DNA from: Diphasiastrum complanatum
Taxonomy: Eukaryota > Streptophyta > Lycopodiopsida > Lycopodiales > Lycopodiaceae
Reading direction: 5' to 3'
Length of the DNA stretch: 64,000 bases
Assembly: GCA_029204225.1 (NCBI GenBank)
Contig: CM055106.1
Coordinates: forward strand, 36,678,361 to 36,742,360
The stretch's first letter is position 1. Each line of letters opens with the position of its first letter. Shown in pieces: positions 1-10,158 of the stretch. The notes beneath the pieces were generated by a model. The model was not told where the DNA came from, did not search any database, and saw only the letters and a list, made by a program, of their open reading frames with translations. The position numbers and the translations under genes are program-made.

Positions 1-239
1 TAGACTATAATGGACCGTAGTGTAACCACTGTATGGAGGAACATGCGATAATATCTCCTTTTGATCTCGTAATAGACTAGGCATCTAAATAAGAAGTGAT
101 CCTTAGACTCCACCTTAGATAAGGAACATAGCTGGCAAGTCCTCTCCTCTTTGGGGTTACCATGGAAATGTCCAGTCTGAACATAATGCACTTTGACGCT
201 AAGAAGCTACACTTAAAACCATCAACGTTGATGCTTATG

Positions 240-1461
240 AGCCTATTTAAATTTTATGCTATTTGTACTGGTCCCCAAATATCGCTATGAATGAGCTCCA
301 AGATTGATTTGGTGTGTGTTGAACTTTTGCTTTTATTATGTAAGTGACCATATCTTCTATGCCAAAGTAAATTTTGATTAACAACTTTTGAAGACAAAGT
401 GTGTTGATCAAGTATTGTATTAAGCTTGTACAATTTTCCTTCATCTCTAAAGCCTCTAGCAATAATTTAATTATCTTGCTTTAAGTCTTTAATGAAGCAT
501 GTATCATTGTAGAATTAAACAAGCATGTCTTGATCGGTTATAGCACCAACCAATAAAAGATTTTGAGCAAGGTTAGGAATAAGCGACGCATTCTCGATCA
601 CACTTGAAAATCCAGAATTGAATTGAATTGGAATATCACCTTTGCCAACTATATCTTGTGTGCTATTATCTCCTAGCACAACTTGACCATTTATAGCTTT
701 GGAAAGGATGAAGGCCAATCCTTTCTAGGAGTCATGCGTGAAGATGCTCCGCTGTCCATTACCCATTCCTCGCCACTTGTTTTGTTTGGATTCACCATGA
801 ATAGGTACTCATCGCTAAGACCACCACCACCAATGAAGTTGGTTGATTCGTCTTCGGCTTGCTTAGTTGATTGAGAGTTTAATTTCCATTTGACTTGTGC
901 TTCCGCTGGAGCTTGTTTGATACGGCAAGTTGATGCTGAATGTCCTCTCTTTCCGCAATACAGACAAGGGACTTTTACCTTGTTTGTTGAAGAAGAAGAA
1001 GCTTGCTTTTGCTTCGCCTTAGATGGATTGTCCGTCAACCAGCAATCTGCTACTTTGTGGCTTTCGCTGCGACGAATAGAACACCTAGAATTGTTTGGAT
1101 TAGTGCCTTGTTTCTTTTTATTCTTTGGATTCTTTTTGTTGTTGTATGCAATAAGAGCTTGAGATTGTGCATTAACCTTTGCTGTCCCATAAGTTTGGGA
1201 TCTTAATTCTTCTTGAAGAAGAATTCCAGCCACATCATCGTAGCTTGGCGATTTATCTCTAACATTTAATGTGGTGACAAGATGCTGGAATTGTGGAGAA
1301 ACCCTATTGAGAATGACACTAACAATGTCCAGGTCATCTACGTCCTTGCTTGCATCCTTCAATTGATCTACCACATCTTTGATTTGATCAAGTATGGTGT
1401 CAATCTTCAAGAAAGAGGATGCTAAAATTGAAAGAGAAAACTCAAAGCTTGTATTGCACAA
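240..1461 (-). mobile_element. Ty1/copia remnant: gag, protease, integrase head
   Basis: A reverse-strand copia polyprotein remnant. From 1461 downwards it reads the C-terminal half of Gag, including a run ending LLQEELRSQ and a CX2CX4HX4C zinc knuckle (CLYCGKRGHSASTC). The aspartic protease signature MDSGASSRMTP follows near 740. Frame breaks lead to a further protease piece (718–515) and a GAG-pre-integrase block with LWHRRYGHL near 370–345, joined almost directly to HSDIWGPV. The integrase zinc cysteines and catalytic core are therefore deleted. The N-terminal third of Gag is missing and no LTR is visible here. The element is dead: there are several frame changes and a large internal deletion. 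Positions 1–239 probably continue the same element, but I could not assign them to a domain. Confidence 0.85.
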
Positions 1462-2492
1462 ATGAATCCCACTCTATTCTCCTAATGGGGAGAGATACAA
1501 ATAGATGGGACATGGTAGATGTAAATGCTCAAGAAAACACCAACAGCCCATGGAATTGAATAGCCAACAAATGTAACTCCTCATAGGAGTGAATATGAAG
1601 TGTCAAACTCGTATGGACTCAAAAGGCCTTTTTTAGAATGGGCCCATAACCTTACAAGGTGAATCAACATTTAAAATAAAGCCCTTCATGGGTATACAAC
1701 ATTGGTAGGGTCTAAGCTTGACATTAAACTTGACATTAGACCATGGAAACTTGACATAAAGGTGCGGGTTTCTATGTTTGACAATCTGATACCCAAAGTT
1801 TTCAAGTTGGGGCAAGAGGCCCAACAATCATCAATGACCACATGACTTATGACTCCAATAAATTCCAAATGATAAATGACAGACTAGGTCCAAACAGATG
1901 TCATTGTGCATGATACTTCTTGATAATTGACCCAATGCAGTCATTAAGTTACTTAAGGGGTCTAAGGCCTAAGGTACCATAGAACAATAGTGAAGTCTTA
2001 ATTGCATTTCCATAACCCAATTCAGTTTTTAAACTAATATGATACATTAGAACGGTGTTTTTAACAAAATGAGGTCCATAGCTAGAATTCACTATGATTT
2101 TGTTATTTTTTTATCAAGTGTAGTAGTAGGCCGTAGTTCGCTGTTTTGGAAGGAAGTTCATTGTTGAGAGCAAATTCCTAAATAGGTCATCATTTGACGT
2201 GGTTTTATTTTGTTTGTCTATGTTTCACATTCCAATAAAGTCAACTATATTTTTTTGAGTTTCCTATTCGGTGTGATAAATTTTTTCAAACATGTGGTCT
2301 ATGTTTCATTGTTGATTACTAACATCACTTATTTTTTGTTATTGTTATTAATACACTTGTATCTATTTGCAGGGCTGATGAACTAATCAAAATATTGGTC
2401 TCCCACTTTGGTCATGTTACGAATGTGCTGCCATCTCTTTATGTTATAGGGTAAACAGATTCTTTATGTCCATTGTCGGTTTCAATTGCATC

Positions 2493-2496
<4 letters not shown>
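1462..2496. other. Intergenic, no gene seen
   Basis: About 1 kb of AT-rich sequence lies between the copia remnant and the (GA)n array. Open frames are short and show no recognisable protein signature. No terminal repeat or RNA gene was identified. Confidence 0.5.

Positions 2497-2582
<86 letters not shown>
2497..2582. repeat. (GA)n microsatellite, about 43 units
   Basis: An uninterrupted GA dinucleotide array of about 86 bp, followed directly by a short degenerate attaga/attatt tract. Open frames crossing it only encode Arg-Glu or Ser-Leu repeats and are not genes. Confidence 0.98.
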
Positions 2583-2585
<3 letters not shown>

Positions 2586-2689
2586 AGAATTAGAATTATT
2601 ATTATTAACGTCTTTTGGTACCCAAAGGTACATAAGACAAAAAAGAGTACAATCGTAAGGAGCATTGTCCGCGCACGGACTTATTTACT

Positions 2690-3389
2690 AGAGAAAAAAA
2701 GAAAAACTAGCATATCTATCTCTCATCTGTAAGAAGAAGTATCAAAGCTTGACCACCAGCTTGTGCGGGTACAATGCAAGAGCTTAACCACCTGCTCTGC
2801 TGAGGAGACTAGCTACGAGCTGACTGAAAGTAATGAGTGATGGTAGTAGTGGAGCGTGCTGCAGGCTGGCGGGAAGCACGTGAAGACCTGGTAGTACTGG
2901 ATCTAGTAGATGCATGTGATACTCTCTGTGTCTTCGGTCTTCGAACGGGACCTTCAAAATCGTCAACTGAAATATCCTCTCTGTCTCGCTTCTGGAAGAA
3001 GTGGGTAATATGAGCCTGATTGAGATCCATATCCGAGTGCGTAGGTAAAAGCTCTCAGTGTGAGAGGAGTATCTCTGTATAAGCAATGGTATCGCCCTCT
3101 GATCTCATAATATACCGGACAACGAAAGATGAAATGAAACTCAGCCTCCACCTCCTGAAGAGAGCAAAGCGGTATCCTCTGTGATTTGGGAGTGTCCGTG
3201 TATCTACCCGTCTAGATAGCAAGCTGGTGAGAAGAGACTCGAAGCTGTCCCATATGGTATCTCAGACCAAATGACAGTGGCTGTGCGAGATATGCTGGAA
3301 GAATAGGAAGGCCCACAGCATCTAGCTGTAATAGATGTGTGCCGTAGAAATGCATCTTGACCCTCTCAGGATCAGGCTGTGACCATATA
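2690..3389 (-). mobile_element. LINE (L1-type) remnant, 3' half
   Basis: The C-terminal part of a non-LTR retrotransposon ORF2 on the reverse strand. Translation from 3389 downwards gives TIWSQPDPERVKMHFYG, then a region rich in L and H. After a stop near 3212 come the post-RT zinc-binding motif EFHFIFRCPVYYEIRGRYHC (about 3140–3080) and a short tail. The 5' continuation is at 6927–7672. Between the two halves sits a complete hAT transposon with an 8-bp duplication of LINE sequence. The reading frame is continuous across that junction if the insert and one duplication are ignored, so the LINE was there first. The 3' end is probably near 2690, close to a short A-rich tract. Confidence 0.8.
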
Positions 3390-3397
3390 GTACGTAT
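3390..3397. repeat. hAT target-site duplication, left copy
   Basis: The 8-bp sequence gtacgtat directly abuts the left terminus of the hAT element and is repeated exactly at 6919–6926. Eight bp is the hallmark duplication length of the hAT superfamily. Confidence 0.93.
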
Positions 3398-3475
3398 CAT
3401 AGTTGCAGCGAATCGCGATTTGCCAGCTTCGCGATTCGGGAATCGCGATTCGCTGCAGCGAATCGTGGACAAAAT
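3398..3475 (+). repeat. Left terminal/subterminal repeats of hAT element
   Basis: The terminus starts catagttgcagcg and is followed by at least four gaatcg/cgattc units, two of them forming the palindrome aatcgcgatt. Their complements recur at the right end. Such arrays are typical hAT transposase-binding regions. Confidence 0.85.
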
Positions 3476-4355
3476 CATTAGAAAAAAAAACCAGAAACCC
3501 AAATTTCGGCCTCCTCGCGCAGAGAACCGCGCCAGCAGTGGCGGAGGCAAGTTTTTTTTCTGAGAGCTGTGGGCGTCCAATCTTCGCAAGTGAATACTTG
3601 GCAGGCATCTACTCGACGATGCGAAGTTGGTGTGCACGGTGCCGGGTGGGTCTGAGCTTTGTGGAGTGCGAACGATCAATTTTCGATATTTGGTAAGTGT
3701 AGGCTTGATTTTTTGCAATTGTTGACATTGAGCTGTAGGCAACCAAATCGAGCGTAGTTTGGCTCTAGACCACCTTTCTTCACACCCACAGTGATTCCTA
3801 CAGCGTCAGTTTCAGCCGTTACGACGTGTGCCTAGCGAGATTTGAACACCACATTCCAAATGCTTGTTTATTTTGGCCATTTTCACAGAATGGCTTTTTG
3901 GAAACCGAGTGAGGTGACGTCTGAGCCTAGAATGCATTTCCACATGCTTGCACAGACTCCTATGACCTCCGTTCCGCCTGTCTACGTCCGTATCACAAAT
4001 TTCAATTTTCATGCCCTGATTCCATACTTTTTAGGGTTTAGGCATGGACCATCGTGCAACATCTGCTAGGGGCGCGGTTTAGGCCCACACTGCACTCCTT
4101 TATGCCTGCACGGACTCCGACGCTAACGTCAGTCGCCTTTTATCCCTCATACAAAAATTATTCTATCCCATGCCCTAATCTCATGTTCTTCTTTGGCACT
4201 TGATATAATGTGTGAATTGGAATCGTTCTGATGTATGCTCTGGTATTTTGAGCTCTATTTGAGCTCGGTAATGTTGTTCAATGCAATGTATTTTTTTTCT
4301 ACTGAAGGTTTGCCTTATTATTTGTTGTTTGCAGGTTTAGGGTCGTGTTGATACG

Positions 4356-5673
4356 ATGCCAGTGCGGGACCGAGGCCTTTGGGCCGAGGTTGAGCTTACC
4401 GACGGGGATGTGGGCACACACCATGGCTCAGGCACTCGCAGATGGAGATGCTTGCATTGCGGTGGTCACTTCACGGGATCACTCACCAGGGTTAGGGCTC
4501 ACTTGCTGTGGGTTTAGGGTTTAGGGCATGCTAGACCATGAGCACCATATACACAGCAGAGAGGGGTTAGGCCCAGGCAGCAGACCCTTGATCGATGCGG
4601 CTGGCAGAGAGAGCAGCAGGCCCGTTGCACTCGACTGTGTGGCCAATTCTTTTACGAGTGCGGCGTTGCCTTTGCTGTTGCTGATACTTGGGTGTTCAGG
4701 GAGTTCTGTGCACAGATGGCGGCCGTGGATGCTACATGGACACCTCCCAGGCGAGAGGCACTACGATGCAGGTTGCTTTGTCAGGAGGAGGAGACCATCA
4801 CGCGGGAGTTGAGTTCCATTCGCTCAGCTTGGCAGCAGTAAGTAACTTGTCTTTGTAATCTCTTTGCATGTGTTTAGGATTTACTGGTGCCGCAATTTTT
4901 GCATGTAGCTAATGGGTGTTTTGCGGCAGGTATGGATGCACGATATTGAGTGATGGATGGACTGACATTCGTCGGCGATCCGTCATCAATGTCTTGGTTT
5001 CTTGCCCGCTTGGCACAGTATTCCTACCGGGCGTGGATGCCACTCGAGGTGGTGACGCCATCACATTCGATTTTATATGGGAGGTCATTAGAGATGTTAT
5101 TGCTGACATCGGAGTTGAGCACGTGGTTCAGGTTGTCACCGACAACGCCTCGAACTGCAAGCAGATGGGCGAGATTATGATGAGGGAGCACCCCAGCATT
5201 GTGTGGACACCCTGTGCTGCACATTGCATAAACTTGCTCATCCATGACCTGTGTGCGCTTCCATGGATCAGAGAGGTATAGTTTGTTCTATTTGCTATGC
5301 TTTCTTCCTTCGATGCTGCTAACCACATCTCAACTACTGTCTAAACTTTTTTTACTGGGTGTTTGTGTTGCAGATCACTTCTACGGCCATGCGCCTGGTC
5401 ACTTTTGTCACCAGGAAGAGGCGTGTGTTGGCCCTGTTCCGCACCTTCTCCACCCTAAACCTGAAGAAGCCCGCACCCACGCGCTTTGCGTTTTACTTCT
5501 TGTGCTTGGTGGATTCGATAGTTGCTGCTCCTCGGGCACCACCCACACAGGAGGAGATCGATGATGAGATCAATAGAGAGCTCTATAGACAGGCACAGGT
5601 TGACGCACGGGCTTTACGGCGGCAGAGGAGGACAGAGAGGCAGAGGGAGAGGGCTGAGGAGGGAGATGATTAG
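4356..5673 (+). pseudogene. hAT transposase (BED zinc finger, DUF659), three exons, inactivated
   Basis: Exon 1 (4356–4837) starts MPVRDRGLWAEVEL and contains a BED-type finger (CLHCGGHFTGSLTRVRAHL). It has two in-frame stops (TAG at 4515, TGA about nine codons later), then the conserved pre-DUF659 block FYECGVAFAVADTWVFREF. The donor gtaagt at 4838 joins in phase to exon 2 (4930–5275), which carries the DUF659 core YGCTILSDGWTD, VVTDNASNC and TPCAAHCINLLIHDL. The donor at 5276 joins in phase to exon 3 (5374–5673, ITSTAMRLVTFVTRKRR…). After PTRFAFYFLCLVDSIVA the protein jumps to a charged tail, so the C-terminal half, including the hAT dimerisation domain, is absent. The family catalyses cut-and-paste transposition in the nucleus. 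A paralogue lies at 19572–21980. Confidence 0.88.
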
Positions 5674-5691
5674 GTCTCGGAGGGTGGAGAG

Positions 5692-6245
5692 ATGCTCGGG
5701 GCAGACTATGTGGAGGAGGAGTGGGTTGAGGGAGATACAGAGGAGGACGAGGATATGTGGGCGGAGGCACAGGGGGATGACCTGGCTGACCTGCTGGTGG
5801 ACCTTGATGCAGAGACAGAGGAGGAGCCAGCCATTCCCGCACGTAGGCCTAGGGGGAGACCTAGAGGTTCTAGGAGGGGGGGGGGCTGAGTACTCTTTTT
5901 GTAGACAGGAGTGGAGCATCACAGGCAGCCGTCGGCCAGGCATCATCACAGTGGGTAGGGCCATCCTAGGGCGTAGGGTCACAGCCACCTGACACATAGG
6001 CACGACAGAGTAGACACTGGGTTGGGGGCAGCCAGATGGGGGCCAGAGGAGGGGAGAGAGGTAGAGGCAGGGGGAGGAGGGTGGTCCAGAGCCAGGGCAC
6101 GCAGCAGGGATCCAGAGCACACAGCAGAGCCAGGGCCACACCACGGCATATGGCTCCCTCCAGTTCCGATTCATCTGCGGACCCATGGGACCTGCAGTCC
6201 ACAGATTCGGATGATTTATCCTACCATGACTCTGACGAGCCTTAG
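5692..6245 (+). pseudogene. hAT acidic and Arg/Gly-rich C-terminal tail remnant
   Basis: Downstream of the transposase stop, two frames encode an acidic stretch (VEEEWVEGDTEEDEDMW) and, after a frame change, an Arg/Gly-rich then Ser/Asp-rich tail ending STDSDDLSYHDSDEP. The second hAT element has a matching acidic tail (SDSDEEESPSD, about 21,930). The tail therefore belongs to the transposase family rather than being chance coding. It is disconnected by stops. Confidence 0.6.
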
Positions 6246-6408
6246 TTATATAGTTTTCATTACGTTCATGGAACATCATTGTACCCCTTTTTGGTGCCAT
6301 GTGGCCCGATATTATATATTATGATGATCCTATTCATAGCATTGTCGTGATTCAGTATTGTTCTTTGTGGTTTTAGTTCAGTAACTTCGGTTTTATGATT
6401 TTTGGTTG

Positions 6409-6412
<4 letters not shown>

Positions 6413-6499
<87 letters not shown>
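6413..6499. repeat. (GA)n microsatellite inside hAT element
   Basis: A GA array of about 87 bp between the transposase tail and the right terminus. A shorter imperfect GA tract follows at about 6608–6655. Confidence 0.98.
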
Positions 6500-6502
<3 letters not shown>

Positions 6503-6826
6503 GGTTGTTTTGTCAAAAGGTTGTTTCATTTAAGGCTAAAGTTCAGAATGATTCAGCTAGGTTTTTGTTCAGCATGGTTTTAGTTCCGTTTGTTGTGAAT
6601 CGTATTTGAGAGAGAGATAGAGAGAGGGAGAATCAGAGAAAGGGAGATTCCTGCTATGTTCACTGGGAATGCCCCAATGTGTTCTCTTTTTTTTATATGG
6701 GATGCAGCTTTAGCGTAAAGGGACCATCCTGCACCTGAAACAGTCGGCAAACTACACAATCATATTCCCCTCGATCAGAGCTTTCATCTGATACCCATAT
6801 TGCACAAAAAAAATTCTCAAAAAAAA

Positions 6827-6918
6827 AAAATCGATTCTACACGATTCTGGGAAAATCCCGAATCGTGAATCGGGATCGCGATTCTGAATCGCGATTCGCG
6901 AATCGCGCTGCAACTATG
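6827..6918 (-). repeat. Right terminal/subterminal repeats of hAT element
   Basis: A dense array of gattc/gaatc and cgcgattc units ends in cgctgcaactatg, the complement of the left terminus. Confidence 0.85.
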
Positions 6919-6926
6919 GTACGTAT
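6919..6926. repeat. hAT target-site duplication, right copy
   Basis: An exact repeat of gtacgtat from 3390–3397. Confidence 0.93.
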
Positions 6927-7672
6927 GTAGCTCCGATAAATTTGCTGTATGATATAAGCATAGGTCCCGTTTGGAAGATCAAGTGCAGATATCCCCCATG
7001 TCTGAAGAAGGGCTGAGACACTGCCATACCGGGAATGCTTCGCTCCCTGTCCAGCAATGGTGCGGGATGAGGTGAGAGCAGTGACAACATATCTGGAAGT
7101 ATGTAAGTTCGATATCTTGTGAAGAAAGGTAACAATTTGGAACATAGAACTGACAACCAAGGGGCAGAAGCAAACTCTGCAATATGATATCATGCGGTAT
7201 AGAGGGCTTAGCCCAAATCATTTGGCTGAGCATGAGATTTTGGATGCGAGTAAGATCCCTCCATGCATCTCGTGATAGATCAGGGCACCAAGTCTCAACA
7301 GAAAAGAAAAGTATAGAACGAGCAACTGGGGAAACCGTAGCAGAGAATAGTAAGCATCTGGTAGCTGGGTCTTGCACATAATATGTGGAATAGAATCTCT
7401 CCATATGGACAAGAGCGGTATGCTATCTGCGGAGCCTGGTGAGGGCTGTTGGTCTAAAGATGAGTACTGGACCAGAAAAAAGTACTTCCAAGTAGGTGTA
7501 AGAGGTCACAATCTCAATCGGCTGCCCGCCATAGTAAAATACCACATCTCTCATATGCTATCGATTGGTGTTGAACACCATAATCTTGGTCTTCTTAGTA
7601 TTAATCATCAATCCCCAAAGCTGACAGAAGCGATGTAGAGCATAAAGGTGTCTTTGTAAACCAGCTGCAGAG
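6927..7672 (-). mobile_element. LINE (L1-type) remnant, 5' half: end of reverse transcriptase
   Basis: The reverse strand from 7672 encodes the end of an L1-type reverse transcriptase. LQRHLYALHRFCQLWGLMIN and TKKTKIMVFNT form the post-catalytic RT block. After frame shifts come the connector VARSILFFSVETWCPDLSRD…LMLSQMIWAKP and QIYRSYIRT, which runs into the hAT insertion. The catalytic YADD region and everything upstream are missing. The truncation point is near 7672, at an A-rich tract. Confidence 0.8.
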
Positions 7673-7825
7673 GATAAAAAAAAATTGAAAAAAAAAATAG
7701 AACGCGTCTGACCCCGTGTCTGACCGCGTCCGAGGGTCGGATGCATCCGGGTCCGGGCGTCGGACGCGGACGCAGAGCGCCAAAAGGCTGCGTCCGCCCT
7801 GGACCCTCATGTCTGATATACATAT
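7673..7825. other. A-rich tract and GC-rich repeat block, unassigned
   Basis: An A-rich stretch (about 7676–7700) is followed by about 100 bp of GC-rich sequence repeating gcgtc/gtccg/cggacgc units in both orientations. The repeat style resembles the subterminal regions of the two hAT elements in this window, with a different core. It may be one end of another truncated hAT element. No partner end was found. Confidence 0.4.
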
Positions 7826-8559
7826 CATAGTTTCCTGTGGTACCGCCATTATGGTGCCGCCCTCAGATCCGCGGTACCAGGGCGGTACCATTTTTTAATA
7901 TTTAAAAAAAAATTTAATTTATTATTATTATTTTTTTATAAATTTTAGTGGGCAATATGGGTATCAGCTTGAAGCTCTTGACGAGAGTAGTGCATTTATG
8001 CAAGTTGCTTGTAGTTTTAGCTACAAAATGTGTTAGACAACTAAATAATGCACCTCTCAGTTTAATAGTCACTAGTTAACCGTGAGCTCAGATCTGTAAG
8101 GCCCCCGTTATGAGGAGAAGCCATTATTGAGCACAGTTGTTAGTATAGGTTCTATTGTGAGACCATGATGGTTATGAGATGGCTTGATTACAGTTTTTAT
8201 ATAGCAGCAAGTCCTGGGGGGTTCGGGGGGCAAAGCCCCCCAACGGAAGGGTCTGGGGGCTGCCGGTAGACCCCGGCCCCGACGGTACGACCTCTTCATG
8301 ATTTGGCCTTCCGACTCCCTGAGCGAAAACACACTTTTTGGTGTTTTGCATCCCCTTGGTCCTTTGGCTGTTCACTCTCGTCAGAACCGGCAACCTGCAT
8401 ATATGCACTACTCTCGTCAAGAGCTTCAAGCTGATACCCATATTGCCCACTAAATTACTATTATTATTATTAATTTTTTAAAAATTAATTATTTTTTATT
8501 TATATATTGTGGTACCGCGAATCATCATGGATCCGCGGATCCTGGTACCGCTAGATCTA

Positions 8560-8561
<2 letters not shown>
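7826..8561. mobile_element. Non-autonomous hAT-like fold-back element
   Basis: The 736-bp segment begins catag and ends with the complement ctatg. Both ends carry imperfect inverted ggtaccgc/gatccgcgg repeats (7836–7890 and 8513–8555), and the AT-rich flanks inside them are also roughly complementary. The adjacent 8 bp are atacatat (7818–7825) and atatatat (8562–8569), one mismatch. That fits a hAT-size duplication, although the right copy merges with an (AT)n array. There is no coding capacity for a transposase. A long near-perfect inverted repeat lies inside (7948–8450). Confidence 0.5.
7948..8450. repeat. Near-perfect 61-bp inverted repeat (nested MITE-like)
   Basis: Arms at 7948–8008 and 8390–8450 start with gtgggcaatatgggtatcag and its complement. 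They match with only two mismatches that I can see. Each arm is flanked outside by TA. The loop has a GC-rich palindromic stretch (ggggggcaaagcccccc near 8225). This is either a TA-inserting MITE nested in the larger fold-back element or the inner part of the same fold-back. Confidence 0.7.

Positions 8562-8607
<46 letters not shown>
8562..8607. repeat. (AT)n microsatellite
   Basis: An alternating AT tract of about 46 bp immediately after the fold-back element. Confidence 0.95.
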
Positions 8608-8609
<2 letters not shown>

Positions 8610-8886
8610 TATATATTAAAAATATTTCAGAGAGAGATTGTATCCATGCCTATAGCCTACCCATCACACGTAATGTCACGCCTACTTCTCCCCTCTCATG
8701 GCAACAACCTACCATTCACACCCAATGTCACAGCTAAGTCCCACTAGATCATCGGCCACCACCTAGATCGGACGCATCGCCGATCAACGACATATTGAAG
8801 ATGCAAATCATCGGCCGTCACCTACATCGGCTGCCATTGACCGTCAACGACGGGCACTCTTTACTAGTATATATGAATAATCATTG

Positions 8887-9122
8887 GTTTGGTGAGTCAA
8901 TATCATCTAGAATTTTTCATCCGTGCTAATGTCGACAATTTGAGATTTAAAACGTGAGGGTCAAAATATGAGTTCAAAATATCCTTGTGAGGGTCAAAAT
9001 ATGCCACAATTTTGCTGTGACCTAAGCTTGAATTTGAGATTGTTTTAAACTCATCCGTGCTAATGTCGACAATTTGGTGAGTTGATATCATCTAGAATTT
9101 TTCATCCGTGCTAATGTCGACA
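8887..9122. repeat. Local direct repeat of about 50 bp, two copies plus a fragment
   Basis: A block beginning ttggtgag and containing atcatctagaatttttcatc plus ccgtgctaatgtcgac occurs at about 8889–8940 and 9074–9122. A partial copy (tccgtgctaatgtcgac) lies near 9055. Between them gagggtcaaaatatg also occurs twice. No coding function is evident. Confidence 0.8.
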
Positions 9123-10076
9123 CATTGCAAACTCGATTCACAACCAACATTTGCCACTTACCTGACAAATAGGCGAGCAAGTAGATGTGTCACTCATATA
9201 GTAGACCAAGTTTTTTAGTGAGCATATGACATGTCCTGTTGACATCAACTCCTACTTTTCGGGAGGTTAGTTCATCAGCCTCTAATTCAAGACCCAGTAC
9301 CCCATACCAAATACAAGAGGTCAACAACTTTAGTAACATCTGCGATTTGCATTTTCTTACAAAACACCATAGGCCGGTGTAAAGCGTTTAAATATTTACA
9401 TATACAATCTACAAGGCCAGGCAGAGCGCTACAAATATCTGGAAAAACGGTTCGAACTGGGTTTTTATTTTTATTTTTTAGTTCCCAAGCCTTCTATTCT
9501 GATAAAAACAGGTTCTGAATGCTATTTACAATGCTCTATATATTATTACTAGTAACTATTGTGTTTGTGACATGTGCATTGATCTGTATACATGTTTGTG
9601 GATTGAATACTCTTCCTGTTTTTTATGTTTGTGTAGCATTCTTCCTGGCCTTGAAAATAGAAATGCACAGCAAGAAAATCCCCAGAAATTTGATTTCTCC
9701 TGATCAATCTACAAGAAGACAAGAAATTACATAAAACAGGACCAGAAATCTATTTTTGCATATATTTCTCTACAATTCATCAAACATAGAACAAAACCAT
9801 CAACAAACTGCTGATATTGCTTGGACTGATCCCTTGGAAGCTCATGTAAGCCTTGCTATGTGCTCGAAGATCGCTTAATCTCTCCCTCAGAAAGATTCAC
9901 TACTGAAAAATGAGGCTTGGGCCCCATCAAGTAGGAAAAGTGTTCTTTTAATCTGCTGCATTCTGAACGCTCGTCGCAATTTAAATCTGTGTTTGGGGGT
10001 GTGAATGAATCAATGGTGCCCTATGCCTTAAGTAGAATAGAATATCAATGAAGTCTTTCATCACATTCCATAACTT

Positions 10077-10158
10077 AGATTCTTTTCAATCTTTTTAACA
10101 GGAAGCAGATGCTCAAAAGATTCTTTTCAATCTTTTTAACAGGAAGCAGATGCTCAAA
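10077..10158. repeat. Perfect tandem duplication, 2 x 41 bp
   Basis: Two back-to-back identical 41-bp units starting agattcttttcaatcttttt. This is a recent replication-slippage or repair duplication in non-coding DNA. Confidence 0.95.

Larger units (their letters stand above)
3398..6918 (+). mobile_element. hAT DNA transposon (BED/DUF659 type), inserted in a LINE
   Basis: A 3,521-bp element bounded by inverted termini, catagttgcagcg on the left and its complement cgctgcaactatg on the right (one internal offset). It is flanked by identical 8-bp duplications. Both subterminal zones (about 3400–3475 and 6830–6918) are packed with gaatcgcgattc-type palindromes, probably transposase-binding sites. 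The interior encodes, on the plus strand, a BED zinc finger and a DUF659/hAT transposase (4356–5673), then an acidic/Arg-rich tail. A (GA)n array at 6413–6499 has expanded near the 3' end. In-frame stops and the missing C-terminal dimerisation region show that it no longer encodes an active enzyme. The intact ends could still be moved in trans. Confidence 0.93.

Noticed and set aside
4508-4526. Telomere-like gggtttagggtttaggg (also near 33082 and 33893)
   Set aside because: Only about two units of the plant TTTAGGG repeat. Too short to indicate an interstitial telomere.
4528-4812. 94-codon frame in the hAT element
   Set aside because: It is out of phase with the transposase exon 1 (4356–4837), whose conserved blocks lie in another frame.
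8172-8450. 92-codon frame across the nested inverted repeat
   Set aside because: Its content is the antisense of the repeat arm and a GC-rich palindrome. No family signature.
9519-9734. Hydrophobic 71-codon frame as a small membrane protein
   Set aside because: No homology cue, no neighbouring exon and AT-rich intergenic context. Chance hydrophobic frame.
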